From NCBI RefSeq assembly GCF_016802725.1, contig NC_052668.1:3919001-3983000 (forward strand): 64,000 nt of DNA, read 5' to 3'. Position numbers and translations under genes: made by a program. Under the pieces are notes generated by a model, which saw nothing but the letters and a program-made list of their open reading frames with translations, did not search any database and was not told the DNA's origin. Source of the DNA: Solenopsis invicta (lineage: Eukaryota; Arthropoda; Insecta; Hymenoptera; Formicidae). Shown in pieces: positions 33,293 to 45,200 of this stretch (positions are counted from its first letter, which is position 1; each line of letters opens with the position of its first letter).

Positions 33293-34188
33293 CGAGGTGT
33301 GTTCAAAAAATACCGGGAATTTTCGTTTTTTGAAAAAAATATTTATTTATTCGTCTACATTAATGTTGTCGCCTTCAAAATAGTCACCATTAGATATTAT
33401 GCACTTATGCCAGCGCTTCTTCCAATCCCCGAAACACTTCTCAAACTCGATCTTTAGGATAGCCTTTAGCTCTTTCAGCGATGCGCTTTTAATGTCATCT
33501 ATGCTTGTAAAACGACGGCCCTTTAAGGTTCTCTTTATTTTTGGAAATAGGAAAAAGTCACACAGAGCCATGTCTGGCGAATATGGAGGCTGGGGCATCA
33601 TTACAGTATTGTTTTTGGCCAAAAATTCACGAACAAGCAATGAAGTGTGAACAGGTGCATTATCGTGGTGCAAAAGCCATGAAATGTTTTTCCATAAATT
33701 CGGGCGTTTTTTTTAGCGACTTCTCTGATTGTGATTCGGCGATTGTTCATAACCATTTCTTTCACTTTTTCGACGTTTTCATCGGTTCTTGATGTGCTGG
33801 GGCGTCCTTTGCGTTCGTCATCTTCAACGTCTTCACGGCCATCTTGGAAACGATTATACCACTCGTAAACTCTTGTTTTACTCATAGCAGACTCACCATA
33901 GGCCTTTGTTAACATTTCACACACTATGTTACAGTTTATGTTATTTTTTACGCAAAATTTGATACAAATTCTTTGATCCATTTTTTTTCAGAAACGAAAA
34001 TCGCCGAGCTCATAAAAACACGTGTAACCTTAGCGGCTGCCACAGACAAAGTAAACAATGAATACAGCTCAACATTTCAGCATACTTCAGGGGCATGTAT
34101 ACCAATATAAACAAAAAAAAAATTTGACTGTCGGACTTTCCAAACCCGCGAAATTTAAAAATTCCCGTTACTTTTTGAACACACCTCG
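33293..34188 (-). pseudogene. Internally deleted mariner, copy 2
   Basis: 896 bp between TA dinucleotides, opposite orientation to copy 1 (7294-8188) and very similar. The N-terminal frame runs minus from 33981, and the C-terminal frame ends at 33347. The junction that removes the middle of the transposase (NARIYGKT...FHGFCTTIMHL) is the same as in copy 1. The C-terminal site reads ALCDFFLF where copy 1 has APCDFFLF. Defective. Confidence 0.9.
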
Positions 34189-34191
34189 TAA

Positions 34192-34845
34192 ACCTACTGT
34201 AAAGCTCTAGGAAATTTCGATTGCAGAATCTTATAAGTTAGACATCCAAGAAAGTACATACGCCTAGTATGCACCTTGAGCCATTGCAGCCTCTCATAAA
34301 ATTCCGTTATGGGCGCATCTCGTCTGACTTTAAACATAAACCTAATACTAGCATTGATAGCTCTGTATAGAAAAAGATCCTGCTCTCCTGTCGCATTCGT
34401 TAAGATACAGCAGCAATAGTCCAGTATCGGTTAGATGAGCGCCGACACTAACGTAATCCTGAGAGACTGAGGTATCAGCTGGTTGAACAACTTTAATTGA
34501 TAGACAACCGAGTGCACCCTGGAGGACATCCTAATGGTCTGATTGCTCCATAAAAAAATCTTGGAAATGCAAAGGCCCAGACACACAACAGATTTGCAGT
34601 ATTAAATCGGAATATCGTCGACTACGACACAAAGGACCTCCTCGAACATGAGCCCATTTATATACCACGCAGTACCCATGATCATGGCGGACTTCTTACG
34701 ATTGATCATTATCAGATGCCCAGGCGATGATACTTCTGATATCTTCGTTTATCAATTGAACGCCCTCATGCAGATGTCTAGGATCGACATGAGTGTAAAT
34801 GAGATCGTCAGCGTAGAAATTCTATTAAAGAAAGAGAAAGAGAGA
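34192..34845 (-). pseudogene. LINE reverse transcriptase C-terminal fragment
   Basis: On minus, 34845 to about 34720 reads FYADDLIYTHVDPRHLHEGV, then NEDIRSIIAWASDN, the YADD catalytic motif and following helix of a non-LTR reverse transcriptase. After frameshifts, about 34480-34192 reads ITLVSALI, stop, PILDYCCCILTNATGEQ and DAPITEFYERLQWLKVHTRR, the thumb/C-terminal part typical of Jockey/CR1-like elements. It has several breaks. Mariner copy 2 abuts it at 34188. The plus-strand frame over 34648-34932 is antisense and not real. Confidence 0.8.
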
Positions 34846-35200
34846 AAGGAGAGGAGAAAGACTCTTGTGTGTTGTATCAGCTGGACATATCAACTGAACG
34901 CAGTAGGCGCCTCACGAAACATCCGCGCGTAACGGTGAGTGCGCCGCCCCTGCGTACCTTCTGTATTTAACTCGTGATACGCTAACTTAATTGGCTTATA
35001 TTTCGAAATCTAAGCCTCTGCCAATTTTTGCCAAAAGAAAAATCGTCTTAGAATTCAATAAGAAATATGTCCCTTAAAGAACAACTTATTCTGAATCATC
35101 TTGTATAAAATCACACGAATAAATATAAGCACTAAGATCTAGCTACGACCGTTAAAAGGTGTTGTTTCAATTTGTGTTGTCACATTATCGGTCAAATCTC

Positions 35201-35770
35201 TACTCTAAATTTTTTAGTCATATATATTTTGGTTTAGTTTAATCAACAGATGTACTTCGTTTAAATAATATAAGATACTGAAGAAAGACTCATATGTTAG
35301 AAACATTCATTTTCCAACTTTCTTCTTATTAATAATTTGACTTTGAATTATAATTACAATATTTACATTTAATTAAATGGGCTCATTATTAGGGCTCGGA
35401 CGTTCTCGGACTGCTCACAGAAAATTGCTGCGTGCGAGTTGTGTGTGTGATGATTATCATTTCCTGTCTGCAGGGTTTAAAAAAACCCAAGCCAGTAGAG
35501 TTTTTCTAATTTTATGTTTTATTTCTTATAACCTTTATGAAAAAGAACTATTGCTGGCCGTGTGATTATTACACGCAGCTGTATGATTATTACTGGTGGC
35601 TCTGTAATTATCAAGGCAAATATTGCTTCTACAATAATTACTAGCAATGGAATACAAATATTACTCGCCTGTTGGGTATCACTAGAAAGACTACTGCATA
35701 TAATAATTACTGGAACTTGGTTAAGTGGTGCAATGGCGTGCGGATGTGGAGGTGAAGTGAGGTTGAGTAT
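35201..35770. other. Intron spacer, nothing firm
   Basis: Some inverted AT(T)ACTGG/CCAGTAAT-like words around 35580-35720; no gene recognised. Confidence 0.3.
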
Positions 35771-35774
35771 GAGT

Positions 35775-36640
35775 GTTGTAGTATATTAGGAAGAATTAGG
35801 AAAGTAAAGAGACATGAACTAGAGAGGTAGGAGGGTAGAAAAGACGGGTTAGAGGCAGAATTAGGGGAAAAGAATTTGTGGTAATATTGGAAGATATAGG
35901 AGAAAGGAAGAGAAGTAAGTTAGGACGGACAATGAGGCGAGAGAATCCAAAAGGATCGGTAATAAGGTAGGAAGGTAACAAAATAAAACGAGGAAGATAA
36001 GGAAAACAAAAAGAATGACGATATGCAAATAGAAATAGTGTTAGGAGAAAAGACGGTAGAAACAGCTATAAAAAAGATAATGTAACAAGTAACAAAAGGA
36101 ATCTGGCAAAATGGTTTATGGAGAAAGAAGGACATATTGTAAATGAGAGAATAAATAAATAGAAGAAGATTGGAAAAAATGTATAGAGGTACGGAGACAG
36201 TGAGAAGAGTGATAGTATAGGAAAAACGTAGCAAAGGAAAATGTATATTAAAATGTAAAAAGAGGATCAAGTATAGATATAGGTATAGATATAGAAATTA
36301 TGAAAATAAACGTACAGGAAATGGAAAATGTAAAGATATGGACAAATATATAATATAAATAATAGTTAATTAAGGATCCTGGGCGGCTTGGTATATAAAG
36401 AAGAAAACAAAGGGAACTCAGATCACCGACCATTGGAGATTGAAGTTATAAAGCATAAAGGCTGGAGGAAAAGGTATAGAAAACGAATAAGAAAAAAAAA
36501 AGAAAATAGAATAAATATATAGGACAAGGAGGCGACAAAGTTGTTTAGGCAGAAAAGAAAGAAAAACCGGAGTTAAGTAAGAATTGGAAAAAAAGGAGAC
36601 TGTTGGATTGTCAAAGAAAGAGGAACGGAATAAAAGAGCA
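35775..36640 (+). pseudogene. Purine-rich LINE fragment (endonuclease end)
   Basis: Strong G/A bias on plus, as in the LINE at 41060-45480. At 36418-36435 the frame reads SDHRPL in the context GNSDHRPLEIEVIKHKGWRK, the C-terminal SDH motif of an APE-type endonuclease. Upstream frames are too broken to follow. A separate truncated copy. Confidence 0.65.
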
Positions 36641-36881
36641 AAATATTTTTTTTGCTGCCTAAATTATATTATAAAAGATATAAAAATAATATAAATATTA
36701 TGAGTACATTATATAAAAAATAAAAGATATATATTTATAAAATTGTATGCAATAAAATAGCAATTATTGTACACACATGCACACGCACACGCACGCGCAC
36801 ACGCACGCACGCACGCACGCACATACATTCAATTATTATTTGTAACGTGTATAAGTGACATTATATAAGACATCCTACGGG
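36641..36881. repeat. AT-rich stretch and (CA)n/(CG)n microsatellite
   Basis: CACACGCACGCACGC run at about 36773-36825. Confidence 0.85.
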
Positions 36882-37136
36882 AGAGGCTTTTTGGGATAAT
36901 TTCAGTAGTTACTGATAAGGCAACAATATTTTAGTAATATAATTTTCAGTTAATTTTGAAACAAAAATTATTGGACATAATCACCAATATATTTACTACT
37001 ATTTCAGTGGTGAAAAAACAGCAATAATATATTTTGATCATTGTGTCTACTAATTTTTTTTTCTAATTAACTGGAAAGCATTATTAAAATATTGTTGTCT
37101 TATCAGTAACTACTGAAATTATTCCAAAAAGCCTCT
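36882..37136. mobile_element. Foldback MITE, AGAGGCTTTTTGG ends
   Basis: AGAGGCTTTTTGGGATAATT on the left pairs with the inverse at 37136 over about 55 bp (TCAGTAGTTACTGATAAGGC on the left, its complement on the right). No coding capacity. Confidence 0.8.
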
Positions 37137-37199
37137 TTTATTTAGGCAATAATATTTGAGCAGTAATATATTTCGGCAATAGTACAAAATAATTATTGA

Positions 37200-37335
37200 C
37201 TTCTATGTAATTGTTAATAATATTTTCTGTGATATTCTGTAATATTTCCTGTAATATCCAATAATATTTGTTGTAATATCCAATAATATTTTCTGTAATA
37301 TCCAGTAATATTCCTATGTAATTATCAGTAATATC
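37200..37335. repeat. Degenerate ~20-bp tandem repeat
   Basis: Variants of CTGTAATATCCAATAATATTT are repeated about six times. Confidence 0.75.
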
Positions 37336-37455
37336 TATGTGTAATCAACAATAGTTCTTTTTTGTAAGGAAATCCACTAATAAATATCTAATAAAATTTA
37401 CCATTTAATTAATAATTCTAATATAAAATTAGTTTAATTTAATCTACAATATTTA

Positions 37456-38638
37456 GAGGAGACCGGGGCAATTCGTTAGACGGGTTAATTCAATAAATAG
37501 AAATATTTTTTAATGGGTACATATTAAAAAAATTTACTTTAAATACTGTAAACATGTCCTAATATAACGATGTTGCTAACAAAGTTTTGTTGGCAACGGC
37601 GTCATATTGAAGTCGTAATAGTAAAAAATGTATTTTGCGACAGTCGAAGTAATTTCTGATAGTCAGCATTTCTTCGAAATTTAACTAAGATAAATAAGGT
37701 TCTTTTTAAAAACTTTGAATGTATCATGTCCAGTTGAACGTATTTGAAACATTTCGTGTTTATTTTTTGCTGTGTGATTTCTATTTTTGTCAATTATACG
37801 CAATAATGCGCACAGTTGATGTCGGGGCTATTCGTAATACCGAACACTGGGGTTATTTGTTAATACTGATTGCAGCGCCTATGGGTAACCCTAACCTACA
37901 TTAACCCTGGATACATTACGATTGTCTACGTTACGCAGAGTTAAGCATTGAGATAAACTAAAGTTCTTCATTGATTTACTTCAAACTTGATAATATTGTG
38001 TATTTTAGTACATAGAACATAAATATGAATATAAAATCGTCGCTCTTAAGCAGATAAAAAATTATAAAGCGTTAAAGAATAACACTTATAGGGTTAGAAA
38101 GCCTGTCACACCAATGGCATAAAAAAACATACAAACGTGTAAGTGAGGATATAATGGATCTATTTTTATTTTTTCTTTGTCATAACCTCATGTTCTCTTG
38201 TCGCTCTATGCAATCAGTGTGACAGATTTCCTAACCTCACAAGTGTCAATTATAACGCTTTATAATTTTTTATTTGCTTGATAGCGACGATATTTTCTTT
38301 CATATTCACGTTCTATTACCAAAATACACATTTAATACTCAATTTCAGATGTAATTATGCGACATATGAGTGATTTGTAACTTGAACAAGATCAAAATTA
38401 TGATTTATTCCTGGACTGGGTGCAAATTACCCCTATTGGGGCTATTCGTAATACTTGGCATTAGTCAACATTTTTATATGCACTTCAAAGCAAGTGCATT
38501 TCCATGTTCTATCTATACCAGCATTGTGAAGAGAAAAGTTCAATCTTTCAAATCATCCCATGTTTTTTTTTTTTTTAATAAATATAGAACTAAAGAGACA
38601 CGAAAGAAAAAAGTCTTACAAATAGCCACGATCTCCCC
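37456..38638. mobile_element. TA-flanked MITE with G-rich ends, copy 2
   Basis: GAGGAGACCGGGGCAATTCG on the left against CGATCTCCCC on the right, each next to TA. The phrase GGGGCTATTCGTAATAC occurs at about 37823 and 38433. Inverted halves AGTGTGACAGATTTCC / GGAATCTG-like and TATAAAGCGTTA / TAACGCTTTATA are present around 38060 and 38250. Non-coding. Confidence 0.6.
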
Positions 38639-39118
38639 TACATTTAATTTATTAATTTATTACTTTAATTTATTTATTTAGTTATTTATTCATTTAAGGA
38701 TATCCTGGCGGTAACGTTCTAACATTGACAATACTTTAAAAATTTTATAAATCGTTTCTAAACACATGTTTAAATCTGAAGTCAATCCTCTAATTGATTC
38801 ACAAGTTATTCAACTTTAAATTTTGCATGTATTCTTATGGCGTAGCAATACATTTTCACTTATGTCAACAAAATTATAAAGAAGTCCCATTGCCAATATT
38901 CTAAAACTTTGTTTATGAGTAAATAAAATACTGAATATTTCTAAAAAAAACTTATATCAATTTACTATTCGCTATTAAGATATTAAAACGACGCAAAATT
39001 CCGAATGGGCTACATAATAATGCTACATAACACATTTCATTTTGACTTGTATAAAATGCTAAAAAGGCAAATATTATGTTAATAATATTTGTTTAAGTAT
39101 CTTATGGATTTTTAAGTA

Positions 39119-39994
39119 GGGCGATGTGAGGTAAAATGGAACGGGTTTTTGTTTGCCTCTATAAAAGTGTCAACAAATTTTATTGAACAATCAATGGTTG
39201 TTTTCACTAGAGGACAAAAAAAACTAACTTTCTATAATTGAGGATTTTCAAAGTTTTGATTTTAAATTGTATTTTTAGCTATTTTTCAAAAACAAAAAAT
39301 TTTGAGCTTATGAAAAATAGTGGGGTAAAATGGGACACCAAAAAACTTCAGTCAAAACAGCCATAAAAACCAACTTAAATCGACTCTTATGTTTAACCAA
39401 CACTTTTAAATAATGAATAATTGAAAATAGAGCAATAAAATCCTTCCCTTTCTCTATAAGGGCTACAGTATTTAAACTTATTCTTTAATGGTTCGCAGCT
39501 ACTATCACATTATAGTAATATTTAATATTAAATTTTCTCCGTGTATAAGTAATAATATTCAAAATAATTAATAAATCACTTGATTTGCACTAATCCTTCA
39601 AGAAAACATGAAAATACCCACTTTGCCCCACAACGTTAATTTGCACGCAATCATTCATCACCAAAATTAGATTAATTTTCTACAACACTTTTTTTATTTA
39701 GAAAAATAATAAAAAAACAATAACTGCTCATAACTTTCCTTTGTTGAACACTTGAAAAACTTACTTAAATCACGAGTATTATGAATACAAGAAAAACTTT
39801 ATAAAAATAACTTTTAAGATCAGTCTCGTACAGCAACAAAATGTTTGTACACAAACTACAATGGCTAATTGAAACATGAGCTGTCATGATAAGCAACAGA
39901 TGACAGTTTTTCGTTTTGCTCTAAACTCACTACTACATAGAAATTTTGATGGTGTCCCACTTCACCCAATGTTCCATTTTACCCCATATCACCC
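39119..39994. mobile_element. TA-flanked MITE with G-rich ends, copy 3
   Basis: GGGCGATGTGAGGTAAAATG and the inverse CATTTTACCCCATATCACCC, bordered by TA (39117-39118, 39995-39996). An inner GGGGTAAAATGGGACACC at about 39332 pairs with GGTGTCCCACTTCACCC at about 39951. No transposase. Confidence 0.75.
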
Positions 39995-39996
39995 TA

Positions 39997-40490
39997 CCAT
40001 TCAATATCTAATATACAGTAAATGTTATATCAATATGTGTCTAGTTCTTTCATTTTTTTTTACAGTAGATTTCAGGTAAAATTCATGCCCAAAAGTTTTT
40101 TGCTAACGATCGCAAAAATTGTAAAATATACAAATATATTCAATTGTAGTGCCAAATGTCATGTTAATTGGCATTATTTAAATCCTATACATAATATGGG
40201 CACATTTCATCAATTTCAAATTTAAGTAATTATTGTCTAAAATAGTATAGCCAAAATATCCTTAATTTAATTTATTAATTAATATAATAGGTGTGTGCAT
40301 ATATCTATATAAGGGGCATTTTACGTCAAATCAAGGCTTTAGATCCAACCAGTTTTTACTAAATTAATTATTTTATTAAAAATGCTTCTACCGTGTGTGT
40401 ATGAGGTTTTAAAAAGTTCATTACGTATAGTAAAATTTTTTAAGGACTTCCGTTTCCGGTAGCAAGAGTGATAGTTGTGTGCTTGTAAGG
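39997..40490. other. AT-rich intron, nothing recognised
   Basis: No frame or repeat ends noted. Confidence 0.4.
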
Positions 40491-40775
40491 TGTGTTTGGT
40501 GAAATTATGTTTTTTGAGACGAAGGAGGACAGGATTGGAGAGCGAGGAGGTAAAGGGACACAGAAGTAGCAAGTGGAATTGGGAGAATAAGGGATAGGGC
40601 AGAGGTAAGGGAATAGTGAGGCAGGAGTGATAGTAGGGTTGGGACGGGATTTGGAGGTTAGACGGGAGAGCAGGTATAAAGAGTAGAGAGGAAGCAAAAA
40701 AGAGGGAGAGTAGCGACATCGGGCGGTAGAAGTGAGAAGCATAGCAGGAGAAAGTAAGTGCAGTCGTGGGAAATT
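40491..40775 (+). repeat. Purine-rich LINE-like fragment
   Basis: The G/A bias on plus is the same as in the nearby LINE. No motif can be read, so it may be untranslated LINE sequence or a decayed piece. Pyrimidine-rich open frames on minus here are artefacts of this bias. Confidence 0.45.
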
Positions 40776-41059
40776 TTGAATTAGAGTAACTTTTTAATAA
40801 CCAATATATTATCTTAGTATATAATTTTGTATTTTTACATTTTCTACATTTATATAATGATTTTACAAATAAGCCCAAATATTATTAAACTTAATTAAAT
40901 TGTTTTTTTAGATTAAAAAGTGTGATCATCTTAAATATAAAGAGTCATATTTTCTAGTAAATATTTTCTAGAACTGCAAAAACAGATTACTAAATTAAAA
41001 ATTTTTTCATTTACATTTTATTTACATAAATATTTCAATAAAAAAAAATTTTAACCCGA

Positions 41060-42170
41060 CTGCAAGTAAATAAACTTTTTGAATAGAGAACGTTGACAGG
41101 TTAGAAGACGAGATAGAGAAAAGAAAAGAGGTAGGGAAGGAGAGGGAAAAGGAAGTAGAAGAGAATGGAGAAGAAAAGAGAAGAATGGAAAGGCCGAGCA
41201 AGGCAGAAAGTTTAATGAGGGATAGATCAAACAGTGCGCCGCTGCTAGAATTGTTGAAGAGACGTGAAAAAAGGAAGGGTGAACAGGGGAAGGAGACTAA
41301 AGTAGAGGAGGGAGAAATTTTTAAGAGGAGCAATAAGGTAAAGAGATCACCGGTAAGACAAGAAGAAGGAGGGCTAAGGAAGATATTAAGGGGGGTGAGG
41401 GAAGGTTTTAAGGAAATGAAAAACAAATTGAGAAAATTGAGGGAAGGTAGGGAAAAGATGAGAAAATGGATAGGGGAAATGAGGAAAAAAGTAGACAATT
41501 TGGAGAGAAGAGTGAAGGATAGAGAAAGGTAGGGGGAGGGTAGAGAAGGAAAAGGGAGGAAAGGAGAAGGATAAAAAAGAAGAGATAGAGCAGATACAGA
41601 TAAGGAGAAGAATGAGATAAAGGAACTGGAAAAAAATGAGAAGACTAGAAATAGAAGGGAAAAAGAGAGAAACGGAGAAGAGGAAGAGAAATATAATTAT
41701 AAAGAGGGTAAGAGTAAAAGAGGGAAAAGAAGAATTAAAAAGAAAGATAGAAAAAATAATGGAGGCAACGGGGGCAGTAGCGAAAGTAGAAGGGGTGAAG
41801 AGGATAGGGAAGAAAGATAAGGGAGAAGAAGTCATAGTATGGGTAAAATTCGCGAGTGTGAGAGAGAAAATTGATGTGATGAAGGGAAAAACGAAGCTGA
41901 GGGATAGGAAGGAGTGGAACATGGACGACTTGACGGAAAAAGAGAGAAGGGTAGAGTGGTGGATAAAAAGAGAAGCAGAAAGGAATAGAAAGAAAGGAAA
42001 GAAGGTAAGTGTAGGATATATGAAAATGTGGATTGAGAATAAATTGTGGATATGGGATGAGATCAAAGATGAATTAAAGGAATGGAGGGGAAAAGATGTA
42101 AGAGAAGAGGAGAGAGGGGGGAGGAGAAAGGAAAAGAGGTATTTTAGCAGGGGGAGGGGGGTAGAGTAGG
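41060..42170 (+). pseudogene. LINE ORF1 remnant (coiled coil, nucleic-acid binding)
   Basis: Plus-strand frames are extremely rich in Lys, Glu and Arg. The first block (41185-41532) reads as a highly charged coiled coil (GLRKILRGVREGFKEMKNKL, MRKKVDNLERRVKDRER). The second (41636-42169) has NIIIKRVRVKEGKEELKRKI followed by VEGVKRIGKKDKGEEVIVWV, like the RRM-type ORF1 domain of L1-type elements. A stop at 41530 and further shifts separate the blocks. Lies immediately upstream of the endonuclease/reverse transcriptase part. Confidence 0.7.
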
Positions 42171-42249
42171 AGAAAGGGAGAAGGATGGGAATAAGGAAAA
42201 TGGAAAATATGGTAGAAAGAGGAACAGAAAAAGGAGGGACGGTAAAGAA

Positions 42250-45200
42250 TACAAAATAGGTTTTTGGAATGTAACAGGCATGGAAAATAAAGAGGACTTT
42301 AGAGACAAATTGAAGGAATGGGATGTGATGTTTTTGAGTAAGACATGGTTACAGAAGAAAGGATGGGAGAGGGTGCAAAGATGGTTACCGAAGAGATACG
42401 TTTGGGAGGCGCAAAATGCGGGAAGAAAAAGCAAAAAAAGGAGGGCAATGGGAGAGGATGATCATGGGGATAAGGGATGAAATAGAAAGAGAAAAAGAGA
42501 ATAGGGAAAGGAAAGAAGTGGGATTACAGGTAAGTAAAGTCAACTTAAGAAGATAATGGTGGAAACTAGTGGGTGTATATGTAAATGGGGATCTAGAAGA
42601 AAAAACGAGGCAATTAAGAGAGTGGATGAAGGAGAGAGGGAAGGGGGTGAGTATATTAATAGGGTGGGATTTTTATGCGAGAACGGGTAGGGAGGGGGGA
42701 GGTATACGAGGGGAGAAAGAGAGAGGAGTAGGGGAAAGAGAGAAAAACTCAAAAGATAAAAAGATGAATGGAGAGGGAAAGAAATTGTGTGGTTTTTTAA
42801 AAGAATTAGAATGGTCAATTCTGAACGGAGGCATAAAAGAAGATGAGGACGGAGAATGAACGTATACTGGAGGAAAGGGGGAAACTATAATTGACTACGT
42901 AATCAGGAATAAGGATACAAGAAGGAAAGTGGTAAAGATGAAGGTGGAAGACTGGGTGGATTCTGACCATCAGCCATTAACTGTGTACGTGAAAGGGGGA
43001 GGAAGGGGGAAGGAAAGGATTGGGAAAAGGAAAAGAAGAGAAAAAAAGGGGTATGGATAAAAAAGAGAAAGAAGAAATTTGAGAAATACGTGGGCAAGAG
43101 GGATAGTGTTTCGGAGGAGGTTGAAGAGGGTTGGAGGAAATTAAAAAAGAGAGTGGAAGGAGCATTGGGAAGAGTAGAGAGAAAACAGAAAAAGGTGCAG
43201 AAGATGGTGGAATATGGAATGTAGAAGTATGAAAAGAGAAGTAAGGAAGAAGTTTAAAAAGTGGAAGAAAAGAGGAAGGAAAGGGGAGAAATATAAGGAG
43301 ATGAGGAAGAGATACAGAGAGTATTGTAAGGAAAGCAAAAGAAGAGAAAGAGAAAAATGGGAGAGGGAATTGAAAGGTGTAAGAACGGAAGAAAATGTAT
43401 GGAGGATAGTGAACAGAGGGAGGAAAAAGAGAAAGAAAGTCAGGGAAGGGATCAAAATAAGGGAATGGAAGGAACACTTTAGCAAAGTGTTGGGGGAAGT
43501 GGAGTGGAGAGTGAGAGGAGAGGTGAGGGGAAGAAAAAAAGTAAAAGATGATATCAGTAGGGAAGAAATAACAAGGGCGGTAAGGAAATTGAAGGTGGGA
43601 AAAGCGGACAAGATGGTATTGTAAATAAAGTATAGAAATATGGGGAAAAAAAATAAAGGAATACCTGTGGGCAATATGTAACAGAGTGTGGAGAGAAGAG
43701 GGGTGGTCGGAGAAGTGGAGGGAGGGGGTGGTAGTGCCGGTAAGGCAGGGAAGGAGAGGGAAAGAGAGTTGAAGAATATAGAGGGATCAAGGCATATAAG
43801 GTGTACGCAACGGTACTTGCGAAGAGATTGAGAGAGGAAGTGGAGAGAAAGGGGATACTCCCACCGAGTCAAACGGGGTTTAGGAGAGAGGTAGGTACGA
43901 TTGATCAAATCTACGTACTGAATTATCTGATAAACAAGAGGGTAGCGGTGAAAAAAGGCAAGATGGTGGTACTATTTGTAGATTTGAAAGCTGCGTTTGA
44001 CTCGGTAGATAGAGAAATCCTCATACAGATGATGAAGGAGAGGGGAGTTAGAGAAAGTTTGGTCGTGAGGTGCAAGGAAGTACTGGAGGAGACCATAAGT
44101 AGAGTGAGGGTGGGGGATAAAGTAGGGGAAAACTTCTGGACGGGGAAAGGGATAAGACAGGGGTGCCCTCTGAGCCCATGCTTATTTATGCTGTTGTTGG
44201 CGGATTTAGATAAAGAGTTAGAGAAGGAGGGTGAGTGAGGGTAAAGGGAAGAAAAATATATTCGTTGGCGTATGCAGATGATGTGGCAGTGGAGGAGACA
44301 GGGAGAAATGGATGATAAAAGCACTGAAAAGTTATATAGAACGGAAGGGATTAGAGGTCAATGTGGAGAAGACGAAAATAATGAGATGTAGAGGGGGAGG
44401 GGGGAGACAGAAAAAGATGGTGTGGAAATGGAAAAGAAGAGAGATAAAAGAGGTGAGAAAATATAAATATCTAGGGTATGTAATGATGGCAAATGGGGGT
44501 CAGAAAGAACATATAGAGAGAATTAACAAAGGAGCGGTGGTGATGAGAGAAGTATAGGGGATAGGAAAGAGGAAGTTTGAAAAGGATTGGTCGAGAAGGA
44601 TATGATTATTTGATAGATTGGTTTTGGACGGTAATGAGATATGGAGTGGAGATATGGGACTGGAAAGAAAGAGAAAAGGTAGAGAAGATACAGGACAGAT
44701 TCTTGAAGTGGATTTTGAGGGTTGAGAGGTACACGCTGGGGTACATGGTGAGGGAAGAAATACAGAGGGAAAAGTTGAGGGGGAGGGCACGGTTGAGGGC
44801 ATGGAGTTATGAAAAGAAACTGGGAGAGGGAAGGGGAGGAGAGCTGGCAAGGTTGTGGAAAAAATAAGAGACAGGGCGAAGGTAGGAAAAGTGATGGGTA
44901 AATGAGAAGAGGAAAGGAGAGATTTTTATGAGAAGAGCTGGAGCCTAATTGAAATAGAAAAGATGAGAGAAAGAGGAGAATTGAGGGGAGAAGAGGTAGT
45001 GGCAAGAGAGACTAGGTGGCAGGAGGAAGAAAGATGGGAGAAAATTAGGGACTCTAGTTTTAACATATGGTATGCTAGGATGAAAGGTAAGGGGTTGCCA
45101 GAGTACCTAAAGAAGGGATAGAAGGAGCAAAAATGACAGAGAGTGGCAAAGTATAGGCTGGGAGACGGGATGATGGAGAGTAGATATTGGGGAAAAGATG

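Larger units (their letters stand above)
32298..35105. mobile_element. Large foldback element holding mariner and LINE pieces
   Basis: Ends TACAGGCTGATGCAAAACC and ...TTCTGAATCATCTTGTA are inverted over about 270 bp on each side (GGTACGCAAAGGCGGCGCAC against GTGCGCCGCCCCTGCGTACC). A CT tract (32518-32572) mirrors a GA tract (about 34828-34860). Same architecture as 4121-7089. The interior holds a mariner deletion derivative, a LINE fragment on minus, a GA microsatellite (32754-32803) and a CpG-richer patch at 33040-33290 with no recognised gene. Confidence 0.75.
31975..35200 (+). repeat. SINE-like repeat copy split by a foldback
   Basis: 31975-32297 matches 26096-26390 (AAGCGTTT, tRNA-like head, TTACAGTTTTTTCAG, TGTGTTATGA). 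The match resumes at 35106 with AAAATCACACGAATAAATATA, then GATCTAGCTACGACCG. The interruption is the element 32298-35105, placed in the TATA of the ancestral TATATAAAATCACAC. Confidence 0.75.

Noticed and set aside
33399..33792. Plus-strand frames opposite mariner copy 2 (and minus frames at 7689-8082)
   Set aside because: Complement of the mariner transposase coding strand.
34648..34932. 94-codon open frame on plus
   Set aside because: Antisense to a LINE reverse transcriptase fragment whose YADD motif reads on minus.
43141..43908. 255-codon open frame on minus, and others of 100-226 codons over 40339-45567
   Set aside because: They are the pyrimidine-rich antisense of the purine-biased LINE. 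Their products are Ser/Leu/Phe/Pro-rich with no domain, while the plus strand shows LINE motifs in order.
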